The position numbers and the translations under genes were made by a program. The notes below the pieces were generated by a model that saw only the letters and a list, made by a program, of their open reading frames with translations, was not told where the DNA came from and made no database searches. From NCBI RefSeq assembly GCF_014193675.1, contig NZ_BLXZ01000003.1, positions 434,001 to 498,000 of the forward strand: 64,000 bases of DNA, written 5' to 3'. Below, piece after piece: positions 28,502 through 38,600 of this stretch. Each line of letters opens with the position of its first letter. Position 1 is the first letter of the stretch. Source of the DNA: Geomonas limicola (GTDB taxonomy: Bacteria > Desulfobacterota > Desulfuromonadia > Geobacterales > Geobacteraceae).

Positions 28502-29413
28502 GTGTCTGCACAAGAGACGATGTGGCTGGTCTTCGCCCTGGTGATCGGGGTGATGTTCCTGGCCGACCTCTGGCTTTTCAGCCGTAACAGCCACGAGATC
28601 CGCTTTCGGGAGGCGCTTCTCTGGACGCTGGTCTGGGTGGGGCTCGCGCTCGCCTTCAACGGCGGCATCTGGTACGTACTGGGGCACGACAAGGCCCTGG
28701 AGTTCCTGGCAGGCTACCTGATCGAGGAGTCGCTCTCGGTCGACAACCTGTTCGTCTTCATCATGATCTTCGCCTTTTTCAAGGTCTCGCGGACGCAGCA
28801 GCCCAAGATCCTCAAGTGGGGGATCATCGGGGCGCTGGTATTGCGGGGGATCTTCATCGTGGTGGGGATCGGCCTCATGGAGCGCTTCCACTGGATGATC
28901 TACCTCTTCGGGGTGGTGCTGCTCTACACCGGGGTGAAGATGGCAGTGAAGCCCGACGAGCAGGTGGAACCGGAGCACAGCCTCCCGGTGCGGCTGCTGC
29001 GCCGGGTGATGCCGATCACCCGCAGGCAGCACGGCGACCGGTTCTTCGTGAAGCGGCGCGGCGTGTGGGCGGCGACGCCGCTCTTGCTCACCCTGGTCGT
29101 GGTGGAAACAAGCGACCTGATCTTCGCCATCGACTCGATCCCCGCGGTGCTTGCGGTGACCCGCGACCCGTTCATCGTGTACAGCTCGAACGTCTTCGCC
29201 ATCATGGGGCTGCGCTCCTTGTACTACCTGCTGGCCCACGTCATGGAGATGTTCCGGTACCTGAAGTTCGGGGTCTCGCTGATCCTCGCCTTCGTGGGTG
29301 CCAAGATGCTCTTGACCGACCTGGTGGAGATCCCGCTGGCCGCCTCGCTGGGGGTGATCGTCGGGACGCTGGCGCTGACCATCGCGGTCTCAGTGTGGAA
29401 AGGCAGGGAGTGA
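28502..29413 (+). CDS. TerC/Alx family membrane protein, probable Mn2+ exporter
   Basis: This 303-residue polytopic membrane protein (about seven to nine TMs) carries the TerC hallmarks EESLSVDNLFVF and VETSDLIFAIDSIPA, whose acidic residues lie within membrane helices. Alx and YceF/MeeF-type members export manganese, and the upstream yybP-ykoY riboswitch supports that role here. The GTG start has GGGAG seven bases upstream. The G-rich region that follows the stop codon holds a heptamer repeat. Confidence 0.92.
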   Translation: MSAQETMWLVFALVIGVMFLADLWLFSRNSHEIRFREALLWTLVWVGLALAFNGGIWYVLGHDKALEFLAGYLIEESLSVDNLFVFIMIFAFFKVSRTQQPKILKWGIIGALVLRGIFIVVGIGLMERFHWMIYLFGVVLLYTGVKMAVKPDEQVEPEHSLPVRLLRRVMPITRRQHGDRFFVKRRGVWAATPLLLTLVVVETSDLIFAIDSIPAVLAVTRDPFIVYSSNVFAIMGLRSLYYLLAHVMEMFRYLKFGVSLILAFVGAKMLLTDLVEIPLAASLGVIVGTLALTIAVSVWKGRE

Positions 29414-29440
29414 GGGGCAGGGGCTAGGGACGGGAGAGGC

Positions 29441-29476
29441 AGGGACTGGGGACTGGGGACTGGGGACTGGGGACTG
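29441..29476 (+). repeat. (GGGGACT)n heptamer array after terC
   Basis: About five heptamers GGGGACT follow the terC stop codon by some 30 nt in the sense direction. The stretch between stop and array (GGGGCAGGGGCTAGGGACG) looks like degenerate copies of the same unit. Four or more G-runs of three to four make a G-quadruplex possible. Confidence 0.85.
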
Positions 29477-29607
29477 CAGAGGCAAAGGCGGGGGTTGGGG
29501 GCTGGCGGATAGCACTTTGGCCTTATTTCGAAGAGCCAGGCGGGTCTTAATAGGAGAAAGAAGCACGGGTTTGAACGGGAAACCGTTTATTCATCAGTTT
29601 CTACGTG

Positions 29608-29645
29608 AAACGGGCAGCTGACCTGGGGGTCGGCTGCCCGTTTTT
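29608..29645. terminator. Bidirectional terminator between terC and the CBS/CorC gene
   Basis: AAACGGGCAGC (29608-29618) pairs with GCTGCCCGTTT (29633-29643) around a 14-nt loop, with T-runs on the plus-strand side and A-runs on the other. It lies between two convergent genes. Confidence 0.85.
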
Positions 29646-29674
29646 GCGTCTTCTCACGCCGCACGCCTGGAACC

Positions 29675-30991
29675 TTACTCGACCAGGGGGTCGGGTTCCT
29701 TCTTGGCGATCTTTACCTGGGAGATGGCGGTACGGGTCACCTCGACGCAGGTAAGGGTGAAACCGGCGAGCTCGATGCTCTCGCCCTGCTCGGGGAAGCG
29801 CCCCAGACGGTCCAGGATGAGCCCGGCCAGGGTGTCGAAGGGGAGGTCGTCGCCCAACTCGATCTCCAGGAGGTCTTCCAGGTCGGATACGGAGATGAGC
29901 GCATCGACCAGGTAACTCCCGTCCGCCAGCACCTGCACGGTGCTCGGCTCACCCACGTCGTGCTCGTCCTCGATCTCGCCGACCAGCTCCTCGAGGAGGT
30001 CCTCGGTGGTGACGATCCCGGAGATCCCGCCGTACTCGTCGACCACGAACGCCATGTGCACCCGGGTCTTCTGCATCTCCTTCAGGAGCTCGCTCACCTT
30101 CTTCCCCTCGGGGACGAAGAAGGGGGGACGCACGATGGAACGGATGTCGAAGTCGGGCTCGCGCACCATGCGCCCCAAGAGGTCCTTGCCGTGGATGAAC
30201 CCGACGGTCTCCTCGATGCTCCCGAGGTAGACCGGGTAGCGCGAGTACATGTTGTCGAGCACCCCGTTCAGGATCTCCTCCTTGGGGAGGCTGAGGTCGA
30301 AGGCGACTATCCGGGTCCTCGGGACCATCACCTCGCGCACGGCGGTGTGGGTGAAATCGAAGATGTTGTCGATGAAGGTGTGCTCGGTCTCGGAGAAGAT
30401 GCCGCTTTCATGCCCTTCGGCCACGATGTGCTGCACTTCCTCGCGGGTCATGAAGGCCCGCCCCTCCCCCTTGATGCGCAGGAGGGTGAGTACCGCCTTG
30501 CTGGAGTAGGTAAGGAGTGCCACCAGGACGGCGGCAACCCGCGCCAGGAAGTTCAGCACCGGGGCGACCCTGAGCGACAGGGTGTCGGCGTACTGCAGCC
30601 CCAGGGTCTTGGGGACCAGTTCCCCCACGATGAGCAAAAGGTAGGAGATGGTGGCGACCACGGCGGAGAGCGAGAGCGGTTCGGCGACGTTGCGGATCAC
30701 GGCGAACCGGGATTGCTGCAAAAGCGGCCGCAGGTAATCGACGGCGATGACGCCACCCACCGCGGAAGCGGTGGAGCCGACCACGGTCATGCCGATCTGC
30801 ACGATGGCGAGCAGGCGATGGGGGTCCTTCTGCAGCCCGTCGACGAGGAGGGCGCGGTAATCCCCCTGGTTCACCAACTGGGCGATCCTGCTTTTTCTGA
30901 CAGAGATGATGGCGAATTCGGAACAGGCGAAGAAGCCGTTGACGATGATGAGGATGCAGACCAGCAGCAGCTCGAGGAAAACGGTATCCAA
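29675..30991 (-). CDS. CNNM/CorC-family transporter (DUF21-CBS-CorC_HlyC)
   Basis: This 438-residue protein has a DUF21/CNNM membrane domain with about four TMs (residues 1-190, including [12 protein letters not shown]), a CBS pair (about 200-325, [11 protein letters not shown] and [18 protein letters not shown]) and a CorC_HlyC cytoplasmic domain (about 345-425, [18 protein letters not shown]). Relatives are Mg2+ (or Co2+) exporters, often annotated as hemolysins. The start is a TTG at 30991 with GGGAGGAG immediately upstream. An ATG 24 nt earlier has no Shine-Dalgarno. Confidence 0.92.
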   Translation of the reverse strand: MDTVFLELLLVCILIIVNGFFACSEFAIISVRKSRIAQLVNQGDYRALLVDGLQKDPHRLLAIVQIGMTVVGSTASAVGGVIAVDYLRPLLQQSRFAVIRNVAEPLSLSAVVATISYLLLIVGELVPKTLGLQYADTLSLRVAPVLNFLARVAAVLVALLTYSSKAVLTLLRIKGEGRAFMTREEVQHIVAEGHESGIFSETEHTFIDNIFDFTHTAVREVMVPRTRIVAFDLSLPKEEILNGVLDNMYSRYPVYLGSIEETVGFIHGKDLLGRMVREPDFDIRSIVRPPFFVPEGKKVSELLKEMQKTRVHMAFVVDEYGGISGIVTTEDLLEELVGEIEDEHDVGEPSTVQVLADGSYLVDALISVSDLEDLLEIELGDDLPFDTLAGLILDRLGRFPEQGESIELAGFTLTCVEVTRTAISQVKIAKKEPDPLVE

Positions 30992-31160
30992 CTCTCCTCC
31001 CGGGAAGGGTGTCATGACAGTTGCGGCGCCGGGGCTCCGGCGTCCACGCCGGCTGGAAACCGGGTGATTTTACGGCTTTTCATTTTCACCGGTAAATTAT
31101 TTTCTGTCAAACCTTTTATGGGCTCGACAGCCCGCCGGGGCGGCGGGGTGCCACCGGCGC

Positions 31161-31661
31161 TCACCTGCCGATCTTGAAGGAGAGCAGGAAGCGCTCGCCG
31201 TCGCACTCGAAGGGGAGCACCAGGGTCCCGGCCTCGGAGATGCTCTCCAGGTGGTAGTCGCCACCGTAGATCACCGTGGGGGTGGAGAGGTTGAGGTCGC
31301 TCCCCTTGGGGGAGAAGATGTGTTTCACGTCCCCCCCGACCATGTTGGCCATCTCGCCCAGGGCGTCGTTGACGTCGTCGTCGATCTCGGCGACCTCCAT
31401 GCCGAGCATGTTCGAGGCGACCTTCAGGGCGAGCGCCTTGGGACAGTGCAGCGCCAGGAGACCGGTGTAACTCCCGGCGAGCCCGACCATGCTGGTGAGG
31501 GTCTCATGAAAGCTGGTGACCGGCTCGGTCAGGGGGAACTGGTCGACCACCTCGAGCATCACCATGGTGGAGAAGACCCCCTTAGTGATCTCCGCAATTT
31601 TCAAGCGAACCTCGTCTTCGCTCAGGTTCACCGCGCCCAAGACTTCCGCATCCAACCCCAT
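31161..31661 (-). CDS. CheX-like chemotaxis phosphatase
   Basis: This 166-residue protein resembles CheX/CheC phosphatases that remove phosphate from CheY-P. The active-site helix pattern E-x2-N is visible in ALGEMANMVGGD (about residues 95-106), and the LNLSTPTVIYGGDY segment follows as in CheX. There is one such helix, as in CheX, rather than two. I start at the ATG 31661 with GGAGG seven bases upstream. The TTG two codons earlier is less likely. The gene is isolated from the cheW-mcp group at 46.6 kb. Confidence 0.85.
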   Translation of the reverse strand: MGLDAEVLGAVNLSEDEVRLKIAEITKGVFSTMVMLEVVDQFPLTEPVTSFHETLTSMVGLAGSYTGLLALHCPKALALKVASNMLGMEVAEIDDDVNDALGEMANMVGGDVKHIFSPKGSDLNLSTPTVIYGGDYHLESISEAGTLVLPFECDGERFLLSFKIGR

Positions 31662-31768
31662 CTGCAAGCCTCCTCGAAGTTAATGAACTGTAGTCTACCC
31701 AGTTTTCCGGGAAAAAAAAGGCGGCGGGGAAAAAAAGCGCGCGGCGCTTGGGAGGGAATCCTGAAAAC

Positions 31769-31804
31769 GAATCCCCCCTGTCCCCCCTTTTGCAAAGGGG
31801 GGGA
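31769..31804. repeat. AATCCCCCCTGTCCCCCC...GGGGGG hairpin, single copy
   Basis: This is a C-run/G-run palindrome centred on CCCCTTTTGCAAAGGGG. The copy at 36379-36414 is identical over the whole 36 bp. It separates metK from the CheX gene on the same strand. Confidence 0.85.
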
Positions 31805-31831
31805 CGCGTCATCCGTCGGCGGCGCTCGGGC

Positions 31832-33034
31832 TCAGCTTACCGGGTACTCGCCGCGGGCGAGGGAGAGGCAGAAGGAGCCGATGTGGGAGAGCTCGCGCTG
31901 CAAGAGATCCTCGACCCGATCGACCACCTCGGCGAGCTGACGCCCCCGGGCCAGCATGAGCTGGGCGTTGGCCATGAGCGGCCGGTCCACCGGATCACCG
32001 ATCTGGCTCAGCAGAAGCACGTAGGCCCCGGTTACCCCCTCCACCTTGTGACAGATCTCCCGGGCCAGCCGGTGCGCCAGGATGTTGTAGATCTTCCCGA
32101 CGTGGCTCATCGGGTTTTTCCCCGCGGCAGCCTCGGTGCCGATGGGGCGCCCGATCGGGATGAGCCCGTTCACCCGGTTGCCACGACCGACCTGACCCGA
32201 GTCGCCGTCCTCTGCGGAGGTCCCCAGAAGCGAGAGGTAGACGCCGCCCAGTCCCCTCCCCTGCTGGTCCAGGGTGTTGAAGTGCAGGGTGACCCGGCCG
32301 AAGCCGCCGCGCTCGGCCATGAAGCGGTACATCTCGGCGCGGATCAGCTCCTTGCGGGCGAAGTATGCGGCCTCCGAACCGATGCGCCCGGCCAGGAGCG
32401 GCATGGCCACGGTGAGGTCGAGTTCGTCGCGAAAGCGCAGCCCCATCACCTTGACGTCCTCTCCGGTCTCGGGGAAGCGCTCCTTGAAGGCGCCGGAGTT
32501 GAGTTCCCGTTCGAGGGCGAGCACGGCCTGCTCGGTGGGGCTCAAGGGAAAGTAGCCGACTGCCGCGGAGGTGTCGTTGGCGCCGCGCACCGCACCGGGA
32601 CGCGCGAAGATGTCGGTGAGCTCCTGGGACCCCGGCGCGAGCTTGAAACGAAGCCTCAGGTGCCGCTCCGGGTCGACGCCGCGCAGGTGCTGGCGAAACC
32701 AGTCCCGTGCCGCCTTTTGCGCGATCTGCTCCACCGGGATGTTCTTCCCCTGGTAGGAAAAGGTGGCCCGGTCCCCGATGGTGAGCTCCATCGGCTCGAG
32801 CACCTCGCCGCCGCCAAACCCCTTCTGGACCCGGCCCGCCGCCAGGAGCCCCTTGTCGATGTTGTGGTGCAGGATGGTGCCGAACTCCTTGAGGTAGGCC
32901 TGGGAGAGCGCGACGGAGATGGCCTCCATGACGCTGTCGCAGATCTGGTCCGGGTGCCCCGCCCCCTTGCGCTCCACCATCTCCACGCTCTGCTCGGTCA
33001 CCTTGCTGCCGGTGTGCTGTTCCACGAGAATCAT
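31832..33034 (-). CDS. S-adenosylmethionine synthetase, archaeal type
   Basis: Methionine adenosyltransferase makes S-adenosylmethionine from methionine and ATP. The 400-residue protein belongs to the archaeal family (PF01941), not to the bacterial MetK: it has VERKGAGHPDQICDSV near residue 20, NIDKGLLAAGRVQ, GTSAEDGDSGQVGRGNRVNG (about residue 275) and GKNPMSHVGKIYN. The ATG is preceded by AAGGAGG. It has its own promoter (33092-33119). In this window it probably feeds the methylation cycle with metH and metF. Whether a bacterial MetK is also encoded elsewhere cannot be seen. Confidence 0.93.
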   Translation of the reverse strand: MILVEQHTGSKVTEQSVEMVERKGAGHPDQICDSVMEAISVALSQAYLKEFGTILHHNIDKGLLAAGRVQKGFGGGEVLEPMELTIGDRATFSYQGKNIPVEQIAQKAARDWFRQHLRGVDPERHLRLRFKLAPGSQELTDIFARPGAVRGANDTSAAVGYFPLSPTEQAVLALERELNSGAFKERFPETGEDVKVMGLRFRDELDLTVAMPLLAGRIGSEAAYFARKELIRAEMYRFMAERGGFGRVTLHFNTLDQQGRGLGGVYLSLLGTSAEDGDSGQVGRGNRVNGLIPIGRPIGTEAAAGKNPMSHVGKIYNILAHRLAREICHKVEGVTGAYVLLLSQIGDPVDRPLMANAQLMLARGRQLAEVVDRVEDLLQRELSHIGSFCLSLARGEYPVS

Positions 33035-33091
33035 GGACGCCTCCTTGTGCCGCAGCTCGACTCCCTCGCCTACTCGGAGGAGCCCTTGAAC

Positions 33092-33119
33092 AGTGTAACC
33101 GTCTCTAAGCGGAGATCAA
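33092..33119 (-). promoter_or_regulatory. Predicted promoter of the SAM synthetase gene
   Basis: On the minus strand TTGATC (33119-33114) and TACACT (33097-33092) are spaced by 16 nt, leaving a leader of about 50 nt. The leader is too short for any SAM riboswitch class I know, and none is recognisable. Confidence 0.5.
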
Positions 33120-33211
33120 TGAAAAGCGCGGTCTGGCCGCGACCATGAGGAGAGCTGCGGGACAGCGGAGAGGGGGCGGGAGGAGGCTCGTGGCAGCGGT
33201 TACCGGAAGGA

Positions 33212-33601
33212 TCAGTAGCGGCGCACCAGGAAGCCGCCGCGCGCCAGGCGGGACTGCAGCCAGAGGCCGAGCCAGAGCTTTATGAGCCTGCGGGTCGCCG
33301 GGATGAGGAAGAAGATGCCGATGAAGTCGGTGAAGAAACCGGGGGTGGTAAGGAGGAGCCCCCCCACCAGGATGAGGGCGCCGTCCAGCAGCTGAGCGGC
33401 GGGGAGCCGCCCCTGGGCCAGTTCGCCGCGCACCTGGCTCAGGATGCGAAAGCCCTGGCTGCGCACCAGGAAGGCGCCTGAAAGGCTGACGGCCAGGAGG
33501 ATCGCGACGGTGGGGAGCCCGCCGAGGACGGAGCCTACCTTGATGATGAGGTAGATCTCGAGGACCGGGACGATGAGAAAGAGAAGGAAGAGTTTGAACA
33601 C
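33212..33601 (-). CDS. FxsA family membrane protein
   Basis: This 129-residue small membrane protein has the FxsA pattern: LFLLFLIVPVLEIYLIIKVG at the N-terminus, the VRSQGFRILSQVRGELAQG cytoplasmic loop with amphipathic character, and the LVGGLLLTTPGFFTDFIG hairpin. E. coli FxsA protects cells from exclusion by phage T7 gene products when overproduced. The cellular role is unclear. It starts 6 nt after the NtrX-like gene, so the two are probably cotranscribed. Confidence 0.9.
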   Translation of the reverse strand: MFKLFLLFLIVPVLEIYLIIKVGSVLGGLPTVAILLAVSLSGAFLVRSQGFRILSQVRGELAQGRLPAAQLLDGALILVGGLLLTTPGFFTDFIGIFFLIPATRRLIKLWLGLWLQSRLARGGFLVRRY

Positions 33602-33607
33602 GGGTGC

Positions 33608-34984
<1,377 letters not shown>

Positions 34985-35010
34985 GGTGGTCGGTCCCTGC
35001 AATCCCGGAT

Positions 35011-36204
35011 CTAGGCGCAAAGGCCGACTTCCCGCGCCAGTTCGCGCCAGGCCGGGAAGGAGCGCTCGATCATCCCCTGGTCCACGCAGTAGGCGATGCG
35101 GAAGTAGCCGGGGGCACCGAAGCCGGCGCCGGGCACCAAAAGGATGCGGTGTTTCTGGGCGAGTTTCACGAACTCGACGTCATCGGCAAGGGGGGACTTC
35201 GGGAAGAAGTAGAAGGCGCCGTCGGGTTTCACCATCTCGAAGCCCAACCCGGTCAAGGCATCGTAGAGCAGGTCGCGTTTTTTCTGGTAGAGCGCGATGT
35301 CCACCGAGACATGCTGCAGGTCGGCCACCAGGCGCTGCATGAGCGCCGGCGCGTTGACGAAGCCGAGCACCCGGTTGGAGAAGACCGTCCCCTCCATGAA
35401 CTGCTCCACGTTGTTCATGCGCGGGTTGGCCGCCAGGTAGCCGATGCGCTCGCCGGGGAGCGCCAGGTCCTTGGAGTGCGAGGTGACGATGACCGAGTTC
35501 TTCACGTAGCGGAAGATGTTGGGGACGCTGCGGCCGTCGTAGGTGATGCGGGCGTAGGGCTCGTCGGAGATCACGCAGATCTGGCGCCCGAACTCGGCCT
35601 CCTTGGCGCTCACCAGTTCGCCCAGGCGGGCCAGGGCCTCGGCCGGGTAGATGACGCCGGTCGGGTTGTTGGGGGAGCAGATGATGATGGCGCGGGTCTT
35701 CTCGGTGATGGCGGCGCCGATGGCGTCCACGTCGAGCTGGAAGGTGTCGCGGTTGGTCCAGACCACCACCGGCTGGCCGCCGTGGTTGTCGATGTAGAAG
35801 CGGTACTCGACGAAGTAGGGGGCGAGCAGGATCACCTCGTCGTCCGGGTTCAGGATGGTCTTCAAGACCACGTTGAGGGCGCCGCCGGCGCCGCAGGTCA
35901 TCACCACGTGGTCCCCCTTCACCGGGAGGTCGGAGGCGCTCGACAAAAGGCGCGCCACGGCGTTGCGGGTCTCGAGGTAGCCGGCGTTGTTCATGTAGCG
36001 GTGCATCCCCGGCAAGGGGGCCTGGGCGAGTTTCAGGAACTCGCCGTGGAACTGCTGGGGCGGCTCGACATCGGGGTTACCCAGGGTGAAGTCGTAGACC
36101 TGGTCGGCACCGAACTGCTGGCGCAGCCGCTCCCCTTCCTCGAACATCTTCCTGATCCACGATGAATTGGCGATGAAACCGGCTATCTTACGGGCAACGG
36201 CCAT
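35011..36204 (-). CDS. PLP-dependent aminotransferase, class I (aspartate aminotransferase-like)
   Basis: This 397-residue fold-type I aminotransferase has the SPNNPTGVIYP substrate/PLP motif (about residue 175), the Schiff-base lysine in SHSKDLALPGERIGYL (about residue 240), DEPYARITYDG and a C-terminal GAPGYFRIAYC arginine segment. The amino acid substrate cannot be assigned from the sequence. It is the first gene of an apparent aminotransferase-ntrX-fxsA operon. Confidence 0.9.
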   Translation of the reverse strand: MAVARKIAGFIANSSWIRKMFEEGERLRQQFGADQVYDFTLGNPDVEPPQQFHGEFLKLAQAPLPGMHRYMNNAGYLETRNAVARLLSSASDLPVKGDHVVMTCGAGGALNVVLKTILNPDDEVILLAPYFVEYRFYIDNHGGQPVVVWTNRDTFQLDVDAIGAAITEKTRAIIICSPNNPTGVIYPAEALARLGELVSAKEAEFGRQICVISDEPYARITYDGRSVPNIFRYVKNSVIVTSHSKDLALPGERIGYLAANPRMNNVEQFMEGTVFSNRVLGFVNAPALMQRLVADLQHVSVDIALYQKKRDLLYDALTGLGFEMVKPDGAFYFFPKSPLADDVEFVKLAQKHRILLVPGAGFGAPGYFRIAYCVDQGMIERSFPAWRELAREVGLCA

Positions 36205-36378
36205 GTCGGGCGCACTCCTTGGCTTGGTTTTTCAAGTTTTTTAGCACACTTTGGGGCGGCGGGGCAAGGCGTAAAGGGACCGGGGAAAGGAAAGGCGAGC
36301 GAGGCGCTACGTGGTTACCTCGTTTGAGTGGTGAGGTGGCAAGGGGGTGGCTGACTGCTGGAGAAGGCGTTGGAAGAC

Positions 36379-36414
36379 GAATCCCCCCTGTCCCCCCTTT
36401 TGCAAAGGGGGGGA
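36379..36414. repeat. AATCCCCCCTGTCCCCCC...GGGGGG hairpin, single copy
   Basis: This 36-bp copy is identical to the hairpin at 31769-31804. It lies about 175 bp upstream of the aminotransferase start. Confidence 0.85.
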
Positions 36415-36498
36415 CGTCCGGGCTCTTTTAACGGCTCAAGAATCACCTTTTCCCGATTCAGCGCAGAACCGTTCCTCCTGCTCTGGTCCGGATCACGC

Positions 36499-36533
36499 AA
36501 AAAAGGGATCGACAGCTGTGCCGATCCCTTTTC
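36499..36533 (-). terminator. Intrinsic terminator of the YchJ-family gene
   Basis: Read on the minus strand, AAAAGGGATCGG pairs with CGATCCCTTTT around a CACAGCTGT loop, followed by a T-run (36504-36499). It lies about 60 bp past the stop codon at 36591. Confidence 0.8.
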
Positions 36534-36590
36534 TTCCAGGCTTTCCTGCAACGACTCAGCGGCAGTACCGCCGTGCGCCGCCGTGTCGCA

Positions 36591-37076
36591 CTACTTGCCG
36601 CAGCACTTCTTGTACTTCTGGCCGCTGCCGCAGCTGCAGGGGTCGTTGCGACCGATCTTCGGGCCGCGCGCTACCGGCTGCTGCCCTACCGACTTGCCGT
36701 CGGTGAAGTACCAGCGGCCGGCGTCCTTCTTGAACGCTGCCAGTTCGTGGTGAACCTTCTCTTCACCCTGCTCGGTGTAGCGGGCCACGAACTCGACTTC
36801 GCCCTTGAGGTCCTCGGGGCCGCCATTTTTGGTTGCCACGATCTCCAGCCCATGCCACTGGGCGCTTTCGGCCCACTCCTTGGTACCGTCGTGATCGTAC
36901 CCCTCGCGGTGCTGGGGGTGGGTGGTCTTGAATATGTAGTCGGTCTCGACCTTCACGTAGGCCGAATAGCGCGACCGCATCAGCGCCTCGGCCGTCTCGA
37001 CCGGGCGCACCCCCTTGATGGCGGGCTCACAGCACTCGGCATAGGCCCGGCCGGTTCCACAGGGACACAACTCCAT
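36591..37076 (-). CDS. YchJ family protein with two SEC-C motifs
   Basis: This 161-residue protein has a zinc-binding SEC-C motif at each end: [13 protein letters not shown] (residues ~4-16) and [13 protein letters not shown] (~147-159). The middle is a YchJ-like NTF2-fold region ([37 protein letters not shown]). The ATG has GGAGG upstream. YchJ proteins have no firmly established role, although the SEC-C motif is shared with SecA, where it binds SecB and ribosomes. Confidence 0.92.
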   Translation of the reverse strand: MELCPCGTGRAYAECCEPAIKGVRPVETAEALMRSRYSAYVKVETDYIFKTTHPQHREGYDHDGTKEWAESAQWHGLEIVATKNGGPEDLKGEVEFVARYTEQGEEKVHHELAAFKKDAGRWYFTDGKSVGQQPVARGPKIGRNDPCSCGSGQKYKKCCGK

Positions 37077-37127
37077 CTCTACTTCCTCCTTCGTCTCAAA
37101 CGTTGAATCGCGTGCCTCGCGGCAGCA

Positions 37128-37418
37128 TCAGCTCTCGTAGTCGGCAGCGGTGACCTGGGAGCAGACGCTCCGCATGTAGGCCGCCACCTCGTTGGCGTGG
37201 TAAGGGTGTACCTGGTAGGCCTGCAGGTCCTCCAGGGAATCGAACTTGGTGACCAGGGCGATGTCGGCGGAGCGCTCGCTGTGGATGAGATCGAGCCCCA
37301 CCTCCAGGTGGCGCAGCATCTCGACCTTCCCCTGCATGCTCAAAAGCCGGGTCTGGGCTGCCTGGACCGCCTCGGGGGTACGCTCCTTGAGTTTGAAAAG
37401 TACGATGTGTGTAATCAT
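37128..37418 (-). CDS. Dabb family (stress-responsive alpha/beta barrel) protein
   Basis: This 96-residue ferredoxin-fold dimeric domain has the Dabb pattern MITHIVLFKLKERTPE at the start, LEVGLDLIHSERSADIALVTKF in the middle (given in two parts: LEVGLDLIHSERS and ADIALVTKF), and the conserved YQVHPYHANEVAAYM near the end. The ATG at 37418 is preceded by GGAG with seven bases of spacing. It is 51 nt upstream of the YchJ gene on the same strand. The function is unknown. Confidence 0.88.
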   Translation of the reverse strand: MITHIVLFKLKERTPEAVQAAQTRLLSMQGKVEMLRHLEVGLDLIHSERSADIALVTKFDSLEDLQAYQVHPYHANEVAAYMRSVCSQVTAADYES

Positions 37419-37533
37419 CTGCCCGCTCCTCGCTTGGGTGGTGTCAAATCGTCAGCCACCTTAATACATCGGCGCCCGCCATCCTGTCAACGACGGCGGA
37501 CGGGCCGATAGAGAAAAAACCTCGAATAAAACC

Positions 37534-37562
37534 TTGCATGCCACCGGCAATGCTGCTATAAG
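37534..37562 (+). promoter_or_regulatory. Predicted sigma-70 promoter upstream of the DUF4350-dfx operon
   Basis: TTGCAT (37534-37539) and TATAAG (37557-37562) are separated by 17 nt. The predicted start near 37569 leaves a leader of about 210 nt before the TTG start codon, which is long for a simple leader. Confidence 0.6.
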
Positions 37563-37565
37563 GCC

Positions 37566-37745
37566 AACAGGATCATTATTGTCCTGTTTACTCTTTTAGG
37601 TGAGCGCTGCCTGGAACACGAGTCATTCCCCTTCGGTGTACCTGACCACCGGTCAAGCTCCAGCTCTTAAGGGAAGTTTCACCACGTCACCCGTCCGGTC
37701 GACCGAGCCCCCCCGATTCACGAGGTGTCTCCCGGCAACGCTACG
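37566..37745 (+). other. Candidate structured leader RNA (unassigned)
   Basis: The long leader begins with a clear hairpin, AACAGGA (37566-37572) pairing with TCCTGTT (37582-37588), followed by a U-rich stretch. Farther on, AGCG/TGCC (37603-37611) can pair with GGCA/CGCT (37734-37742), enclosing about 120 nt that contain smaller helices. I could not match it to any riboswitch or ncRNA family I know. There is no open frame with a Shine-Dalgarno in it. The assignment as a functional RNA is inference only. Confidence 0.35.
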
Positions 37746-37780
37746 GAGGGGTACGGCACATAAAAATTGAGGAGGTCACT

Positions 37781-38563
37781 TTGCAATTGAGATTAATGTG
37801 TATAATGGTATGGGCTTGTTTAATGTGTGCCGGACCTGTACAGGCAGCGCCGACGGTGTTGTTCGATGCCGGGCACGGCGAGCGTTTCGTCCCGGGGCAA
37901 AACGGCCCGCTGCAGCTCTCCGGGTTGGCCGAGATCCTCACCGCTTCCGGATGCAAGGTGGGGACCCTGAGCGAGCCGATCAGCGACGCGAGCCTTGCCG
38001 GGGCCGACGCACTGATCATCTCGGGGGCCTTCCAGCCCCTTGCCCAAAACGAGATCCCGGCCCTGATCCGCTTCATGCAGCGCGGCGGGCGGGTCTCCAT
38101 CATGCTGCACATCGCCCCTCCTTTGGGGCAACTTCTGGAGAACTTCGGCATTACCTTCACCAACGGGGTGATCGAGGAGCAGGAAAACCTCATCGAGAAC
38201 CAGCCCCACGACTTCCGGGTCACCCGGATGCAGGAGCACCCGGTGTTCCAGGGGATCAAGAGTTTCAACCTGTACGGGGTCTGGGGGCTGAAGAGCCTGG
38301 ACCCGCGTTCCCGGGACGTCGCGTCGACCAGCCCGCGCGCCTGGATCGACCTGCGCCGCAACAAGGTACGTACCGACGACGAGACCATGGCGTTTGCGGT
38401 GGCCTGCGCCGGGGAGGTCGGCACCGGGGGCTTCCTGGTCTTCGGCGACGACGCGATCTTCCAGAACAAGTTTCTCAACCAGGACAACCGGGCGCTGGCC
38501 CAGAACCTTGCGTCCTGGCTCAAAAACGGGAAGCCCCCTCAGGGCCCCGGCATTTCCATCTAA
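37781..38563 (+). CDS. Secreted DUF4350-like protein
   Basis: This 260-residue protein starts at a TTG (37781) with AGGAGGT a few bases upstream and has a signal peptide cut near [11 protein letters not shown]. The mature part resembles DUF4350/GATase-like domains: [45 protein letters not shown] and a C-terminal [15 protein letters not shown]. Such domains lack a defined activity. It lies 37 nt upstream of desulfoferrodoxin and is probably cotranscribed with it. Confidence 0.8.
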   Translation: MQLRLMCIMVWACLMCAGPVQAAPTVLFDAGHGERFVPGQNGPLQLSGLAEILTASGCKVGTLSEPISDASLAGADALIISGAFQPLAQNEIPALIRFMQRGGRVSIMLHIAPPLGQLLENFGITFTNGVIEEQENLIENQPHDFRVTRMQEHPVFQGIKSFNLYGVWGLKSLDPRSRDVASTSPRAWIDLRRNKVRTDDETMAFAVACAGEVGTGGFLVFGDDAIFQNKFLNQDNRALAQNLASWLKNGKPPQGPGISI

Positions 38564-38600
38564 ATTTAGGCAGCACGACAATTTCAAGGAGGTAGTAAAG

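Larger units (their letters stand above)
36205..36590. other. Intergenic region 36205-36590
   Basis: No gene is credible here. The stretch contains the leader of the aminotransferase gene, one CCCCCC/GGGGGG hairpin (36379-36414), the terminator of the YchJ gene (36499-36533), and otherwise sequence without recognisable signals. Confidence 0.6.

Noticed and set aside
27491..29239. Long minus-strand reading frame (582 codons) opposite the riboswitch, htpX and terC
   Set aside because: The plus strand carries a riboswitch, a Shine-Dalgarno and two clear membrane protein families; the antisense frame has none of these.
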